Shown: positions 55,115 to 63,712 of the stretch, one piece after another
Layout: each line of letters opens with the position of its first letter
Position numbering within the stretch: the first letter of the stretch is position 1
From: Ruegeria sp. ANG-R
Lineage (GTDB): Bacteria; Pseudomonadota; Alphaproteobacteria; Rhodobacterales; Rhodobacteraceae
Reading direction: 5' to 3'
DNA length: 64,000 nt
Assembly (NCBI RefSeq): GCF_000813985.1
Contig: NZ_JWLJ01000006.1
Location: forward strand, 1 to 64,000
Notes under the pieces: model-generated
Told to the model about the DNA's origin: nothing
The model's database searches: none
The model's input: only the letters and a program-made list of their open reading frames with translations
Made by a program: the position numbers and the translations under genes

Positions 55115-56048
55115 TGGCACTCTTCCTGTGATGCTTCTTATCCTCGACCACCACCGTCGCCGGATCAACGTCGCGCATCAAACGGTCTTCGCCCGACAGG
55201 CAAACAAACCGCTGCCCGCGCATACGGCCGATCAGGGTCAGACCGACTTCACGGGCGATCTCGACGCCCCAGGCGGTGAAACCCGACCGCGAAGCGAGTA
55301 CCGGGATACCCATCATCGCCGTTTTGATGACCATCTCCGAGGTCAGGCGACCCGTGGTATAGAGAATCTTGTCGGCAGCGCCCTCGCCTTCGGACAGCAT
55401 CCAGCCCGCGATCTTGTCGACCGCATTATGGCGGCCGACGTCTTCCATATAGACTAGCGGGCGGCCCTCGTGGCACAGCACCGTGCCATGGATCGCACCG
55501 GCCTCGAGATAAAGCGACGGGGTGCGGTTAATCTTGGCGGCCAAATCATACAGCCATGAAGTCCGCACCGAGACCTGTGGCAGGCGTACATCCTCGAGCC
55601 CCTCCATCATGTCGCCAAAAACAGTACCCACGGCGCAACCGCTGGTGCGGGTTTTCTTTTTCAGCTTGTCCTCATACGACGTCTCGCGTGCAGTGCGCAC
55701 GACCACGGTTTCCAGATCGTCGTCATATTCGACCCGAGTGATCTGATCATCTGCCAACAACATGCCCTGATTGCGCAGAAAACCCAGCGCAAGATATTCG
55801 GGATAGTCGCCAATGGTCATCGCCGTCACGATTTCCTGCGCATTGAGGAAAATCGTCAAAGGCCGCTCCTCAACCACCGAAATCTGGCTGAGCTCCCCAT
55901 TCTGATCCACGCCTTCAACCGCGCGGGTCAGGTGGGCCGCGCCGGGATCGGGCGCGATGAGGTAGTCCGAGAGGTCGATTTCCGAGGCCAATTGCAACCC
56001 TTTCACAAGACGGATACTGCTGCTCGCGTCACCATAGGATTTAGCCAT
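55107..56048 (-). CDS. fdhD: Formate dehydrogenase sulfurtransferase FdhD
   Basis: Encodes 313 residues. Delivers sulfur to the Mo/W-bis-MGD cofactor of formate dehydrogenase. The cysteine motif is in RTSGCAVGTVFGDM; MEDVGRHNAVDKIAGW and ILYTTGRLTSEMVIK are family signatures. The start codon shares the palindrome CCATGG with the divergent azlC start, so no leader separates them. The N-terminal 40 residues are less conserved and a later start is possible. No formate dehydrogenase gene is in the window. Confidence 0.92.
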   Translation of the reverse strand: MAKSYGDASSSIRLVKGLQLASEIDLSDYLIAPDPGAAHLTRAVEGVDQNGELSQISVVEERPLTIFLNAQEIVTAMTIGDYPEYLALGFLRNQGMLLADDQITRVEYDDDLETVVVRTARETSYEDKLKKKTRTSGCAVGTVFGDMMEGLEDVRLPQVSVRTSWLYDLAAKINRTPSLYLEAGAIHGTVLCHEGRPLVYMEDVGRHNAVDKIAGWMLSEGEGAADKILYTTGRLTSEMVIKTAMMGIPVLASRSGFTAWGVEIAREVGLTLIGRMRGQRFVCLSGEDRLMRDVDPATVVVEDKKHHRKSANG

Positions 56049-56757
56049 GGCCACCGCCACACCCAAGTCATACTTCTGGAAAGGTTTTCGCGACGGAACA
56101 CCTTTCGTGTTCGTCGCTATGCCCTTCGGCCTTCTGTTCGGCGTCTTTGCCACCGAGGCCGGGCTGGATGTCGTCCAGACAATGGCTTTTTCCGCAACAG
56201 TGTTCGCCGGGGCGGCGCAATTTACCGCGCTCCAGCTTTTGCAGGATAACACACCCACGGTGATTGTCCTGATCTCGGCACTGGCCGTAAACCTGCGGGT
56301 TGCGATGTACTCCGCCTCGCTGACACCTTATCTGGGGGCGGCACCTCTGTGGCAGCGGGCTTGTGCCGCCTATTTGATCGTGGACCAGTCTTATGCCTGT
56401 TCGATAGCGCGGTTCGAAAAAGAGCCCGATATGTCTGTGCCACAGCGGATGGTCTATTTCGTTGGCTCGGTTACGCCGATCACGCCGCTGTGGGTGCTTG
56501 GCACGTATCTGGGGGCGGTACTGGGCACGCAGATACCAGACAGCTGGGCGCTGGACTTTGCCCTCCCTATCACTTTTCTGGCGATGATCGGGCCGATGAT
56601 GCGAACGCTGGCCCATGTGGTTGCCGCACTGGTTGCGATCGTTGTGGCCCTGCTGACGGTGGCCGTGCCGTTCAACCTGGGCCTTCTGATCGCGGGCGCA
56701 GCAGGCATGATCGCCGGGGCGCAGACCGAGTTGATGCTGGAACGGAGCAAATCATGA
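56047..56757 (+). CDS. azlC: AzlC family branched-chain amino acid exporter, large subunit
   Basis: Encodes 236 residues with six or seven membrane helices. Family signature FVFVAMPFGLLFGVFATEAG and AGAAQFTALQLL. With AzlD it exports branched-chain amino acids or analogues. AGGAT lies seven bases before the ATG, inside the divergent fdhD gene. Its stop overlaps the azlD start (ATGA). Confidence 0.92.
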   Translation: MATATPKSYFWKGFRDGTPFVFVAMPFGLLFGVFATEAGLDVVQTMAFSATVFAGAAQFTALQLLQDNTPTVIVLISALAVNLRVAMYSASLTPYLGAAPLWQRACAAYLIVDQSYACSIARFEKEPDMSVPQRMVYFVGSVTPITPLWVLGTYLGAVLGTQIPDSWALDFALPITFLAMIGPMMRTLAHVVAALVAIVVALLTVAVPFNLGLLIAGAAGMIAGAQTELMLERSKS

Positions 56758-57086
56758 CCCAGATCGACACCACCACCATCTGGATCATCATCGTCGGTCT
56801 TGCGGTCGGCAGCTACCTTCTGCGATTCACCTTCATCGGGCTGGTCGGAGATCGACCAATGCCACCCTGGCTGTTGCGCCATCTGCGCTATACTGCGGTG
56901 GCTATCATCCCAGCGCTGATCGCGCCGCTGGTGGTGTGGCCCTCGGCCACTGACGGGCAGCCGGATCTGCCGCGTATGGCAGCGGCTGCGGTGGCGCTGA
57001 CTGTCGGGTTTGCGACGAAAAACGTGCTGGCGGCCATCTTTTCCGGGGCCGCCACGCTCTACGGTCTGCTCTACCTAGTTGGTTGA
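56754..57086 (+). CDS. azlD: AzlD family branched-chain amino acid exporter, small subunit
   Basis: Encodes 110 residues with three to four membrane helices (GLAVGSYLLRFTFIGLVGDR; RHLRYTAVAIIPALIAPLVV; TLYGLLYLVG at the end). This is the partner of AzlC, co-translated via the ATGA overlap. The frame extends upstream inside azlC without conservation, so the start at 56754 is clear. Convergent with the lipoprotein gene, overlapping by 12 bases. Confidence 0.92.
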   Translation: MTQIDTTTIWIIIVGLAVGSYLLRFTFIGLVGDRPMPPWLLRHLRYTAVAIIPALIAPLVVWPSATDGQPDLPRMAAAAVALTVGFATKNVLAAIFSGAATLYGLLYLVG

Positions 57087-57707
57087 TGCCGCTTCGAGCT
57101 GATTGAGGCGCGCGTTATTCGCAGCCAGTCCCTGCTGCAGATCAGCCGAGTCGCTTTCACGGTATTCCGTGGTCACAACCCCGGGAATCTGGCCGAATTC
57201 GTCGGACAGCTTCACCGGATAGAACGTGGTGCTGATCTGCCCGAACCCCGGCACCTGCTGCAATAGCTGCGAGGTTGAATTCGCACAGAAAGCGCCTGCC
57301 ACCGGCCCCATCTGCTTGGCCAGTTGCAGCGCGATTTCTGCCTGTTGCGGCGTCACTTCGATGGTCTGAATGCGCGCATAATGCGTTTCACGCGCGTGGC
57401 TGCTGCGATACGCACGCTCGACATTTGGGGTGATGCCGTACAAAACGTCATTCCTGATCGGCACGACATCCGCCCGGAATGATCCCGCAGGATCAAAAAT
57501 CACCCGTTCGCTGCCGCTGATCATCAACGAGGTATGCGCACCCGAACCGGTCCGCGTGTTGATCATCGTATAAAGCGTCAGGGTTGATGGCCCCGGATCG
57601 CGATAGGATCGGGCCACGATTTCGGACGGATCGGCCTGCGGGCGCTGCGACCCGGTACAGCCTGCCACGGTTGCTGCCAGCAGGCAGGCTATCAGTATCC
57701 TGAACAA
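57075..57707 (-). CDS. Lipoprotein with conserved periplasmic domain
   Basis: Encodes 210 residues from a TTG at 57707. Short signal MFRILIACLLAATVAGC with lipobox VAGC (Cys17). The domain (TMINTRTGSGAHTSLMISGS; YARIQTIEVTPQQAEIALQL; GAFCANSTSQLLQQVPGFG) resembles small cysteine-peptidase-like folds in which a histidine near the start (GAHTSL) and a later cysteine (FCANS) are conserved, but I cannot assign activity. AGAGG precedes the TTG; upstream in-frame codons overlap the cytochrome subunit gene and look unconserved. Confidence 0.72.
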   Translation of the reverse strand: MFRILIACLLAATVAGCTGSQRPQADPSEIVARSYRDPGPSTLTLYTMINTRTGSGAHTSLMISGSERVIFDPAGSFRADVVPIRNDVLYGITPNVERAYRSSHARETHYARIQTIEVTPQQAEIALQLAKQMGPVAGAFCANSTSQLLQQVPGFGQISTTFYPVKLSDEFGQIPGVVTTEYRESDSADLQQGLAANNARLNQLEAASTN

Positions 57708-57726
57708 GGGGGCGCCTCTGATCGGA

Positions 57727-57861
57727 TTAAGCCGCGAAAACCGCCAGGAAAATGCAAAGGAAAATGATTGCCACCACGCACCATGTGGTGAACTTGACGA
57801 ACCCGTCAAAGGTTTTGGTTTGAACGGTGATGTCCATCTCGCCGTGCTTGTGTTCAGCCAT
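57727..57861 (-). CDS. Cytochrome c oxidase aa3-type subunit IV
   Basis: Encodes 44 residues. A polar N-terminus (MAEHKHGEMDITVQTKTFDG) is followed by a single membrane helix (FVKFTTWCVVAIIFLCIFLA). This is the small fourth subunit of aa3-type cytochrome c oxidase seen in Paracoccus and Rhodobacter, whose function in the complex is not essential. Other oxidase genes are not in the window. It lies 19 bases upstream of the lipoprotein gene and may share its transcript. Confidence 0.9.
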   Translation of the reverse strand: MAEHKHGEMDITVQTKTFDGFVKFTTWCVVAIIFLCIFLAVFAA

Positions 57862-57929
57862 GTCTCAAAGAATCCCAATTCGCGTGTTTGAAATGTTGGA
57901 TAATGCAAAATGCGGGGCCTGTCACGACG

Positions 57930-58484
57930 TCATTCGCGCGCAGGCGCGGCAAAAACCGAGCATCCCGGATAGCCGAACCCCCAGCGCCACGGCAGACCGC
58001 TGCAGGGGCCGCCGCCAAAGCGCACGGCCATATACATTGCCTCGGAGGTGATCGAATGAACCGAGATAATCTGATCAGGCGTCATGTCATAACGTTTGGC
58101 GTATTCAACGGCATGGGTCTCGCCATGGGCTTTGACGCAAGCGCGAAGCTTGTCATCGGCCGCAAGGCGGGCATCAAAACTGGCATCCGCCTGCGAGGCG
58201 CCGCCCGCATCGTGATAGGCGCGATCATGGGTGACACAGCAGTATTCCCATGGGGGATGCGCCTCATAAAGCAGGCTGAAATCGGGAAATGTCTGGGCCA
58301 CCAGTCGCCAGCTTGAGGAAAGCCCGCCTGAGCAGCCATCGGTTTCAAACGGCGTCAGGTCGGCGTTCCCGACAGCGGCCATCAGTGCCCGGTGCGCGGG
58401 TATCTCGACGCTACGCATCAGGTCCTGCGCGGCGGCGGGCAGCGCGCAACAGGCCAGAACAACGGCCAGCCTAGGGGCTTTCAT
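57930..58484 (-). CDS. Secreted phospholipase A2-like protein
   Basis: Encodes 184 residues. Signal peptide 1-20 (cleavage near AAAQDL). The motif CCVTHDRAYHDAGG (Cys82, Cys83, His86, Asp87, Tyr90) matches the catalytic CCxxHDxxY helix of phospholipase A2, and TDGCSGGLS (Cys51) resembles the calcium loop. It would cleave the sn-2 ester of phospholipids in the periplasm or outside. It follows directly on a GDPD gene with a 14-base overlap, which suggests a phospholipid-turnover pair. Family match is by motif. Confidence 0.8.
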   Translation of the reverse strand: MKAPRLAVVLACCALPAAAQDLMRSVEIPAHRALMAAVGNADLTPFETDGCSGGLSSSWRLVAQTFPDFSLLYEAHPPWEYCCVTHDRAYHDAGGASQADASFDARLAADDKLRACVKAHGETHAVEYAKRYDMTPDQIISVHSITSEAMYMAVRFGGGPCSGLPWRWGFGYPGCSVFAAPARE

Positions 58485-60309
58485 CACGCATCTCAGAGGT
58501 ATCGATGGACAGGCCAAAAGTCGTCGCGAGCCAGAGCATCAGCCGCTCGCCCGGCCCCATCTCGGCGCGGACCCGCAGCACTTCGCGGGCCATCGCCGGA
58601 CGATCCGTGATCAGCCCGTCGACCCCCATCGAGGCCATGGCCGACATCTGCAGCGGGTCATTCACCGTCCAGACATAGATATCCTTGCCCGCGTCGTGGA
58701 CCGAGCGGATCAGACCGGGCGAAACCGTCGCTGCATTGACCGCCACGAAATCGCCCTCAAGTCCCGACAAGTCGCCAATCGCGGTCGCAGCAAGAACACC
58801 CGCGCGCCAATCGGGACGCAACGCTTTCATCTTCTGCACGGCGGGGTATTTCAGCGACATCGTGGCGATATCGTCCTGCATCTCCAGTTCTTCGACAATC
58901 GCCGCCACGCGGTTTTCCAGATCGACGTCGTGGCCGTAGTATTTCAGTTCGATAATGACCTTGGCCTTGCCCTTGGCGGCCTCCAGCACGTCATACAACG
59001 TCGGCGCGCGTTCCGAAGCGTATTCCGGACCGAACCAGCTGCCGATATCGATCTCGGCGACATCCTCCATGGTTGCGTCCCAGACCTTAAGCGGCACGCC
59101 TGCCAATTTCATGAAGTCGCTGTCGTGAGCAATAATGACTACGCCATCAGCGGTCTCCTGCACGTCGATCTCAACCCAATCCGCCCCGTCTTCGATGGCC
59201 TTCAAGACCGAGGCCATGGTGTTTTCGGGTCTCAAAGCCGCCGCACCCCGATGGCCGATGACATCCGCATGATCGGGGGCCTGAACGCGCTCCAGCAACT
59301 CCTGCCCGGACCAGAGGCCGATCAGCAGGGCGACAACCGCGCCACCGACCACCGCATAGAGCGGCGCGCGTAGATTACCGGGTTCGGGATGCGGCACCTC
59401 TCGGCCCTGCTCATCAAAGAACCCGTCCAGCAAAACCGCCAATGCGCCCAGCGCAATGGCCGCCAATACCAACCCCGCCAGCGACCACAGCCCCGCGACA
59501 ATGAAACTGAGGATCAGCGCAAAGCGCAGATTCGCGCTCTGTTGCAGCGGCACAAGGTCGAACAACACACCGGCGACAACAGCGATCAGCGACGCAATGG
59601 CCAGACGCAGGATCAGCCACAGGCCCAGCTCGATCTTGAGCCGGCCACGTTTGCCCGCCATCCGATCTGCGCTGATTGCAAAGGCTTCGGCGGGTTTGCA
59701 TTCCTCAAAGAGAACCAGATGCAGCGCCAGCGCCCAGGCCGAGAGCCTGCGGATCAGGACCCAGACCAGACACAGCACGACAAAACCGATCAGCACCACC
59801 GCGACCCAAAACGAGGGCGGGTGGAAGGTCAGGTAATAGTTGATGTCGTATTCCGTCAGCGTCCACCACGCGATCACCCCGGCCACAAGCACAAAAGGCA
59901 GAGCCAGCAGCAAAACACGCAGAATAAACCGCGCGGCGAACCCGAAAAGCGCAAGCAGGCGTGTCAGAATCAAACGGATCGAAGCACTGCCCGCGCGCCA
60001 GGGATCGCGTTCGCCCATCCGAAGCGACCCGGCCATGACCGAGAAGACGAAAACCTCGGCCAGCAGGAACAGGCTGAGAACGGCAACCGCCGCGATGAAC
60101 CCGGCGGGCGACAGCAGGAACATGGCGATGTCCTGATCCGTCAGCGCGGACTGATCCGAAAGCGAAACGGCCAGATTGACCGCAATGGCCACCCCGGGCG
60201 CGATCAGGGCCACCAAAAGAAGCCGCACCGCCAGATAGATCGGCACAAAGACACGCCGCCGCGCCCAGGCCCCCCGATAGGCGTTTGTAACGGTTACGAA
60301 ATTGGTCAC
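58471..60309 (-). CDS. Membrane-bound glycerophosphodiester phosphodiesterase
   Basis: Encodes 612 residues. An N-terminal region with six to eight membrane helices (about 20-335) is followed by a GDPD domain (from about residue 350) with HRGAAALRPENT, EIDVQETADG and IIAHD catalytic motifs. It hydrolyses glycerophosphodiesters to glycerol-3-phosphate and an alcohol. The GTG at 60309 is favoured because AGGAG lies eight bases upstream; a GTG three codons earlier abuts the same AGGAG. Next to a phospholipase A2-like gene. Confidence 0.9.
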   Translation of the reverse strand: MTNFVTVTNAYRGAWARRRVFVPIYLAVRLLLVALIAPGVAIAVNLAVSLSDQSALTDQDIAMFLLSPAGFIAAVAVLSLFLLAEVFVFSVMAGSLRMGERDPWRAGSASIRLILTRLLALFGFAARFILRVLLLALPFVLVAGVIAWWTLTEYDINYYLTFHPPSFWVAVVLIGFVVLCLVWVLIRRLSAWALALHLVLFEECKPAEAFAISADRMAGKRGRLKIELGLWLILRLAIASLIAVVAGVLFDLVPLQQSANLRFALILSFIVAGLWSLAGLVLAAIALGALAVLLDGFFDEQGREVPHPEPGNLRAPLYAVVGGAVVALLIGLWSGQELLERVQAPDHADVIGHRGAAALRPENTMASVLKAIEDGADWVEIDVQETADGVVIIAHDSDFMKLAGVPLKVWDATMEDVAEIDIGSWFGPEYASERAPTLYDVLEAAKGKAKVIIELKYYGHDVDLENRVAAIVEELEMQDDIATMSLKYPAVQKMKALRPDWRAGVLAATAIGDLSGLEGDFVAVNAATVSPGLIRSVHDAGKDIYVWTVNDPLQMSAMASMGVDGLITDRPAMAREVLRVRAEMGPGERLMLWLATTFGLSIDTSEMRDESP

Positions 60310-60373
60310 GCGGCGCACTCCTGAATGATGCTCTCATTCAAGGCTGCGCACATGTGAATTGCAAGGGATGCTG

Positions 60374-60826
60374 TCAGCTTTCTTCCAGATCCGCCGCAAG
60401 GCGAAAGCCGATGCGGTTGGCCGGTTTATCCTCGACCGTCTTGGGTAAGGCGCGCAACATCACATTCAGCTGGCTGACATGCTGCACCAGCTGCGTTTTG
60501 GCCCCGGTCGCATCCGAGCCGTAGAAGGTGATGATATCGGGATCGAAATAACCCATCCCTTCGATCCGCATCACACCTGCGTCACCGCCGGTAAAGCCCA
60601 TGGCGACCTCGTGATCGCCATCCAGCGTCTTTTCGAAGTTCTGGATATACATGATCAGTCGCTCATAGGCCCACTGCGCCGGGCTTTTGGTTTCAACCGG
60701 CTTTTGCAGGGGCTTCGGCAGGTCCTTGCTGCCCGACGCCGCATCCGGGTTGGCGTGCACCTCGTAGCAGCGGGGCAAAGCTGCGGATTCCGCCGCCTCG
60801 GCTGAGGTTTCGATCTGGTCCTGCAT
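60374..60826 (-). CDS. DUF6173-like conserved protein
   Basis: Encodes 150 residues, no signal peptide. A disordered start is followed by a domain with SPAQWAYERLIMYIQNFEKT, LDGDHEVAMGFTGGDAGVMR and IGFRLAADLE, the pattern of DUF6173, conserved in alphaproteobacteria without known function. The ATG at 60826 lies four bases after the MBL-fold gene's stop; the longer frame upstream is MBL gene sequence in another frame. Confidence 0.75.
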   Translation of the reverse strand: MQDQIETSAEAAESAALPRCYEVHANPDAASGSKDLPKPLQKPVETKSPAQWAYERLIMYIQNFEKTLDGDHEVAMGFTGGDAGVMRIEGMGYFDPDIITFYGSDATGAKTQLVQHVSQLNVMLRALPKTVEDKPANRIGFRLAADLEES

Positions 60827-60830
60827 TGCT

Positions 60831-61877
60831 CTACCCTTTGCGCTGATACTCCCACGCCCCGTCCGCGCGGCGCGTCCGGGTGACCGCTCCAATGTGGTAG
60901 AGATGGTTCACATGTGCAACCGCCTCGACCAGCGCGAGGCCGTATTCGCCGCCTTTGATCGGGCGCTTGAACAGCGGGGCAAAGCATTCGGCGGCAGTTT
61001 TGGGTTGGTCGAGGTCGTTCAGCAAACGGTCGAGCGCGCTGTGATGGTTGTCGATCAACTGACGCATTCGAACGGGCAATCCCGTGAAGGGCAGCTTGTG
61101 CCCGCCCAACACCAGATGATCAGGGCGGGCCAAAGGCTGCAGACGTTCGCAGGCTTCCAGCCAATCGGCCACCGGGTCTGCCATCGGCTCGGTCGCATAG
61201 ACACCCAGGTTTGAACTGATCGAGCTGAGAATCTGATCTCCGGTCAACACCAGATTGTCGTCACGGCTCCAAAAGGTACAGTGTTCGGGCGCGTGGCCGT
61301 TGCCCATATGAACATCCCAGTCACGCCCGCCCATGCGTATCACGTCGCCTTGTTTGACACGGGTAAAGCCCAGCGGCATGGGGTAGACGGTGTCGGCAAA
61401 GTTGAAGGGACGTTCAGCCATCCGGCCCGCCAGCACATCCGCATCCATCCCGGCGCCGCGGTAGTAATCGAGCGTTTCCTTCGGCCAGTTCTCCTGCACG
61501 TCCAGCGTCAGCATCCGGGCGAACAGCCATGCGGTGCGGCTGGTGACAAGCTCAGCACCGTGTTCTGACTGGAACCATCCCGCATTGCCGACATGGTCGG
61601 GATGGTGATGCGTCACGACAACCCGATGAACGGGTTTACCACCCAAAGGACCCTCCATCAGGGTCTGCCAGATGGCACGCGTCTTCTTCGAAGACAGCCC
61701 GGTATCGACCACCGTCCAGCCATCACCATCATCCAGCGCGTAGACATTCACGTGATCTAGCGCCATGGGCAGAGGCAACCTGATCCACAAAACCCCCTCG
61801 GCGACCTCGACCCATTCGCCCGGCGCGGGCGGTTCCGACCACGGATAGCGCATCACCTGAGGCCCCTCACCGTCCAT
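60831..61877 (-). CDS. MBL-fold metallohydrolase
   Basis: Encodes 348 residues. Metallo-beta-lactamase fold with the zinc motif VVVTHHHPDHVGNAGW (THHHPDH), a later GHAPEH and LGGHKLPF supplying further histidines. Residues beyond 270 form a C-terminal winged-helix-like domain common in LACTB2/thioesterase-type members. It is coupled to the acyl-CoA dehydrogenase by a TGATG overlap, so a role in acyl-CoA or thioester metabolism is plausible. The substrate is unknown. Confidence 0.87.
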   Translation of the reverse strand: MDGEGPQVMRYPWSEPPAPGEWVEVAEGVLWIRLPLPMALDHVNVYALDDGDGWTVVDTGLSSKKTRAIWQTLMEGPLGGKPVHRVVVTHHHPDHVGNAGWFQSEHGAELVTSRTAWLFARMLTLDVQENWPKETLDYYRGAGMDADVLAGRMAERPFNFADTVYPMPLGFTRVKQGDVIRMGGRDWDVHMGNGHAPEHCTFWSRDDNLVLTGDQILSSISSNLGVYATEPMADPVADWLEACERLQPLARPDHLVLGGHKLPFTGLPVRMRQLIDNHHSALDRLLNDLDQPKTAAECFAPLFKRPIKGGEYGLALVEAVAHVNHLYHIGAVTRTRRADGAWEYQRKG

Positions 61878-63580
61878 CAGACCGCCAGCTCGTCGGCGCT
61901 TAGCGCATAGAGGTCAGCGGCCCCGTTCTGCGCCTGCGCCAACAGGCCCGTATGTTCCGGCAGCAGCGCGTTGATGTAGAACCGCGCCAGCTTGGCGCGC
62001 GGACCCTCGGGGTCGGCCAAGGCCGCCGACAGGTGATAATGCCCGCCCAGAACCCGTGCGAAGGCCTTGAGGTACGCGGCGGCCCCGGCGAACCGGGTGT
62101 TCATGTCTGACTGCGCCACCAGCCATTCAGTGGCTTCCCGAAGAGACTCGGTGGCTTCCCAAACAGGACCGGCAAGTTCCGGCATCGTGGCGCGGGCTTT
62201 CTCGGCCTGATCCTCGATTTCATCCAGCAGGTTCGAGGCCGCCTCGCCCCCATCCATCATTTTACGAGCGACGAGGTCCATGGCCTGAATACCGTTGGTG
62301 CCTTCATAAATCGCAGTCACGCGGACATCGCGGTAATACTGCGCGGCGCCGGTTTCTTCGATGAAGCCCATACCGCCATGCACCTGCACGCCGGTCTCGG
62401 AGACGCGCATCCCGGTTTCGGTTCCAAAGGCCTTGCAGATCGGCGTTAGCAGGGCCGCCCGCGCCGCCCAATCCGCATCGCCCGTGGCCTGCGCCATGTC
62501 GATCGCGGCGGCATTGGCCAGCATGATCGCCCGTGCGGCAAACACATCCGCGCGCATCGAGATCAGCATCCGCCGTACATCAGCGTGATCAATGATGGTG
62601 CCCGAGGGCGTCTTGCCTTGTTTGCGCTCCAGCGCATAGGCCAGCGCGTGCTGATAGGCACCCTCGGCCACCCCAACGCCTTCGCCGCCAACGCCCAGAC
62701 GGGCGTTGTTCATCATGGTGAACATTGCAGCCATGCCGCCATGTTCCTTTCCGATCAGCCAGCCCTTGGCCCCGTCATATTGCATCACGCAGGTGGGCGA
62801 GCCGTGCAGGCCCATCTTGTGTTCCAGCGAGACGACCTTCAGATCATTGGCTACGCCGGGATTGCCGTTCTCATCAGGGATGAATTTCGGGACCAGAAAT
62901 AGCGAAATCCCTTTGGTCCCCGGCACACCGTCTGGCAGACGGGCCAAAACCAGATGGCAGATGTTCTCGGCAAAGTCATTGTCGCCCCAAGAGATATAGA
63001 TCTTCTGCCCAGTCACCGAATAGGTGCCATCGCCGTTATCCTCGGCCTTCGATGTCAGCGCTCCGACATCCGAGCCAGCCTGCGGTTCGGTCAGGTTCAT
63101 GGTGCCTGACCACTCACCCGCCATCATCTTGGGCAAATAGAGCGCTTTCAATTCATCGCTTGCGTGATGCTCCAGCGCCTCGATCTGGCCTTGGGTCATC
63201 AACGGGGCGAGTTGCAGCGACAGGCACGCCGCGCTCATCATCTCGTTCACGGCGGTGGTCATGGTCATGGGCAGGCCCATGCCGCCATATTCGGGATCAC
63301 CGCTCATCCCGATCCAGCCGCCTTCGGCGATTGCTTTCCATCCTTCCGCGTAGCCCGGAGAGGTCCGCAGCACGCCGTTTTCCAACCGCGCGGGCTCCAG
63401 ATCGCCGGGGCGCTGCAGCGGGGCCATAACCTCTTCGCACATCTTTCCGGCTTCGGTCAGAATGGCGCTGACCACGTCTTCGCTGGCTTCCGAGAACTTC
63501 TCGGTCGCGGCGATCTGGTCAAATCCGATCACGTTGCGGAACAGGAATTCATAGTCTGAGATCGGGGCACGATAGGGCAT
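61877..63580 (-). CDS. Acyl-CoA dehydrogenase, DmdC-like subgroup
   Basis: Encodes 567 residues, longer than classical 380-residue enzymes because of a C-terminal extra domain, as in DmdC (methylthiopropanoyl-CoA dehydrogenase of the DMSP demethylation pathway) and related roseobacter paralogues. FAD/substrate motifs MNLTEPQAGSDVGALTS and YEGTNGIQAMDL are present; a catalytic glutamate is expected in the latter. Roseobacters often have several DmdC paralogues with different substrates, so the DMSP link is inference. Electrons would go via ETF to EtfD (48246). GGGAAACC precedes the ATG. Confidence 0.85.
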   Translation of the reverse strand: MPYRAPISDYEFLFRNVIGFDQIAATEKFSEASEDVVSAILTEAGKMCEEVMAPLQRPGDLEPARLENGVLRTSPGYAEGWKAIAEGGWIGMSGDPEYGGMGLPMTMTTAVNEMMSAACLSLQLAPLMTQGQIEALEHHASDELKALYLPKMMAGEWSGTMNLTEPQAGSDVGALTSKAEDNGDGTYSVTGQKIYISWGDNDFAENICHLVLARLPDGVPGTKGISLFLVPKFIPDENGNPGVANDLKVVSLEHKMGLHGSPTCVMQYDGAKGWLIGKEHGGMAAMFTMMNNARLGVGGEGVGVAEGAYQHALAYALERKQGKTPSGTIIDHADVRRMLISMRADVFAARAIMLANAAAIDMAQATGDADWAARAALLTPICKAFGTETGMRVSETGVQVHGGMGFIEETGAAQYYRDVRVTAIYEGTNGIQAMDLVARKMMDGGEAASNLLDEIEDQAEKARATMPELAGPVWEATESLREATEWLVAQSDMNTRFAGAAAYLKAFARVLGGHYHLSAALADPEGPRAKLARFYINALLPEHTGLLAQAQNGAADLYALSADELAV

Positions 63581-63712
63581 GGTTTCCCTCTGGGTATGAC
63601 ATGTTCATTGCGTGGGGTTGGAATCCCGGCCCCACGCCGGTATTCATCTGGGCTGGCACGATTACCTACCGTTACCGGAACTGCAAGCAACCAAAACGCG
63701 GCGTCACGACCT

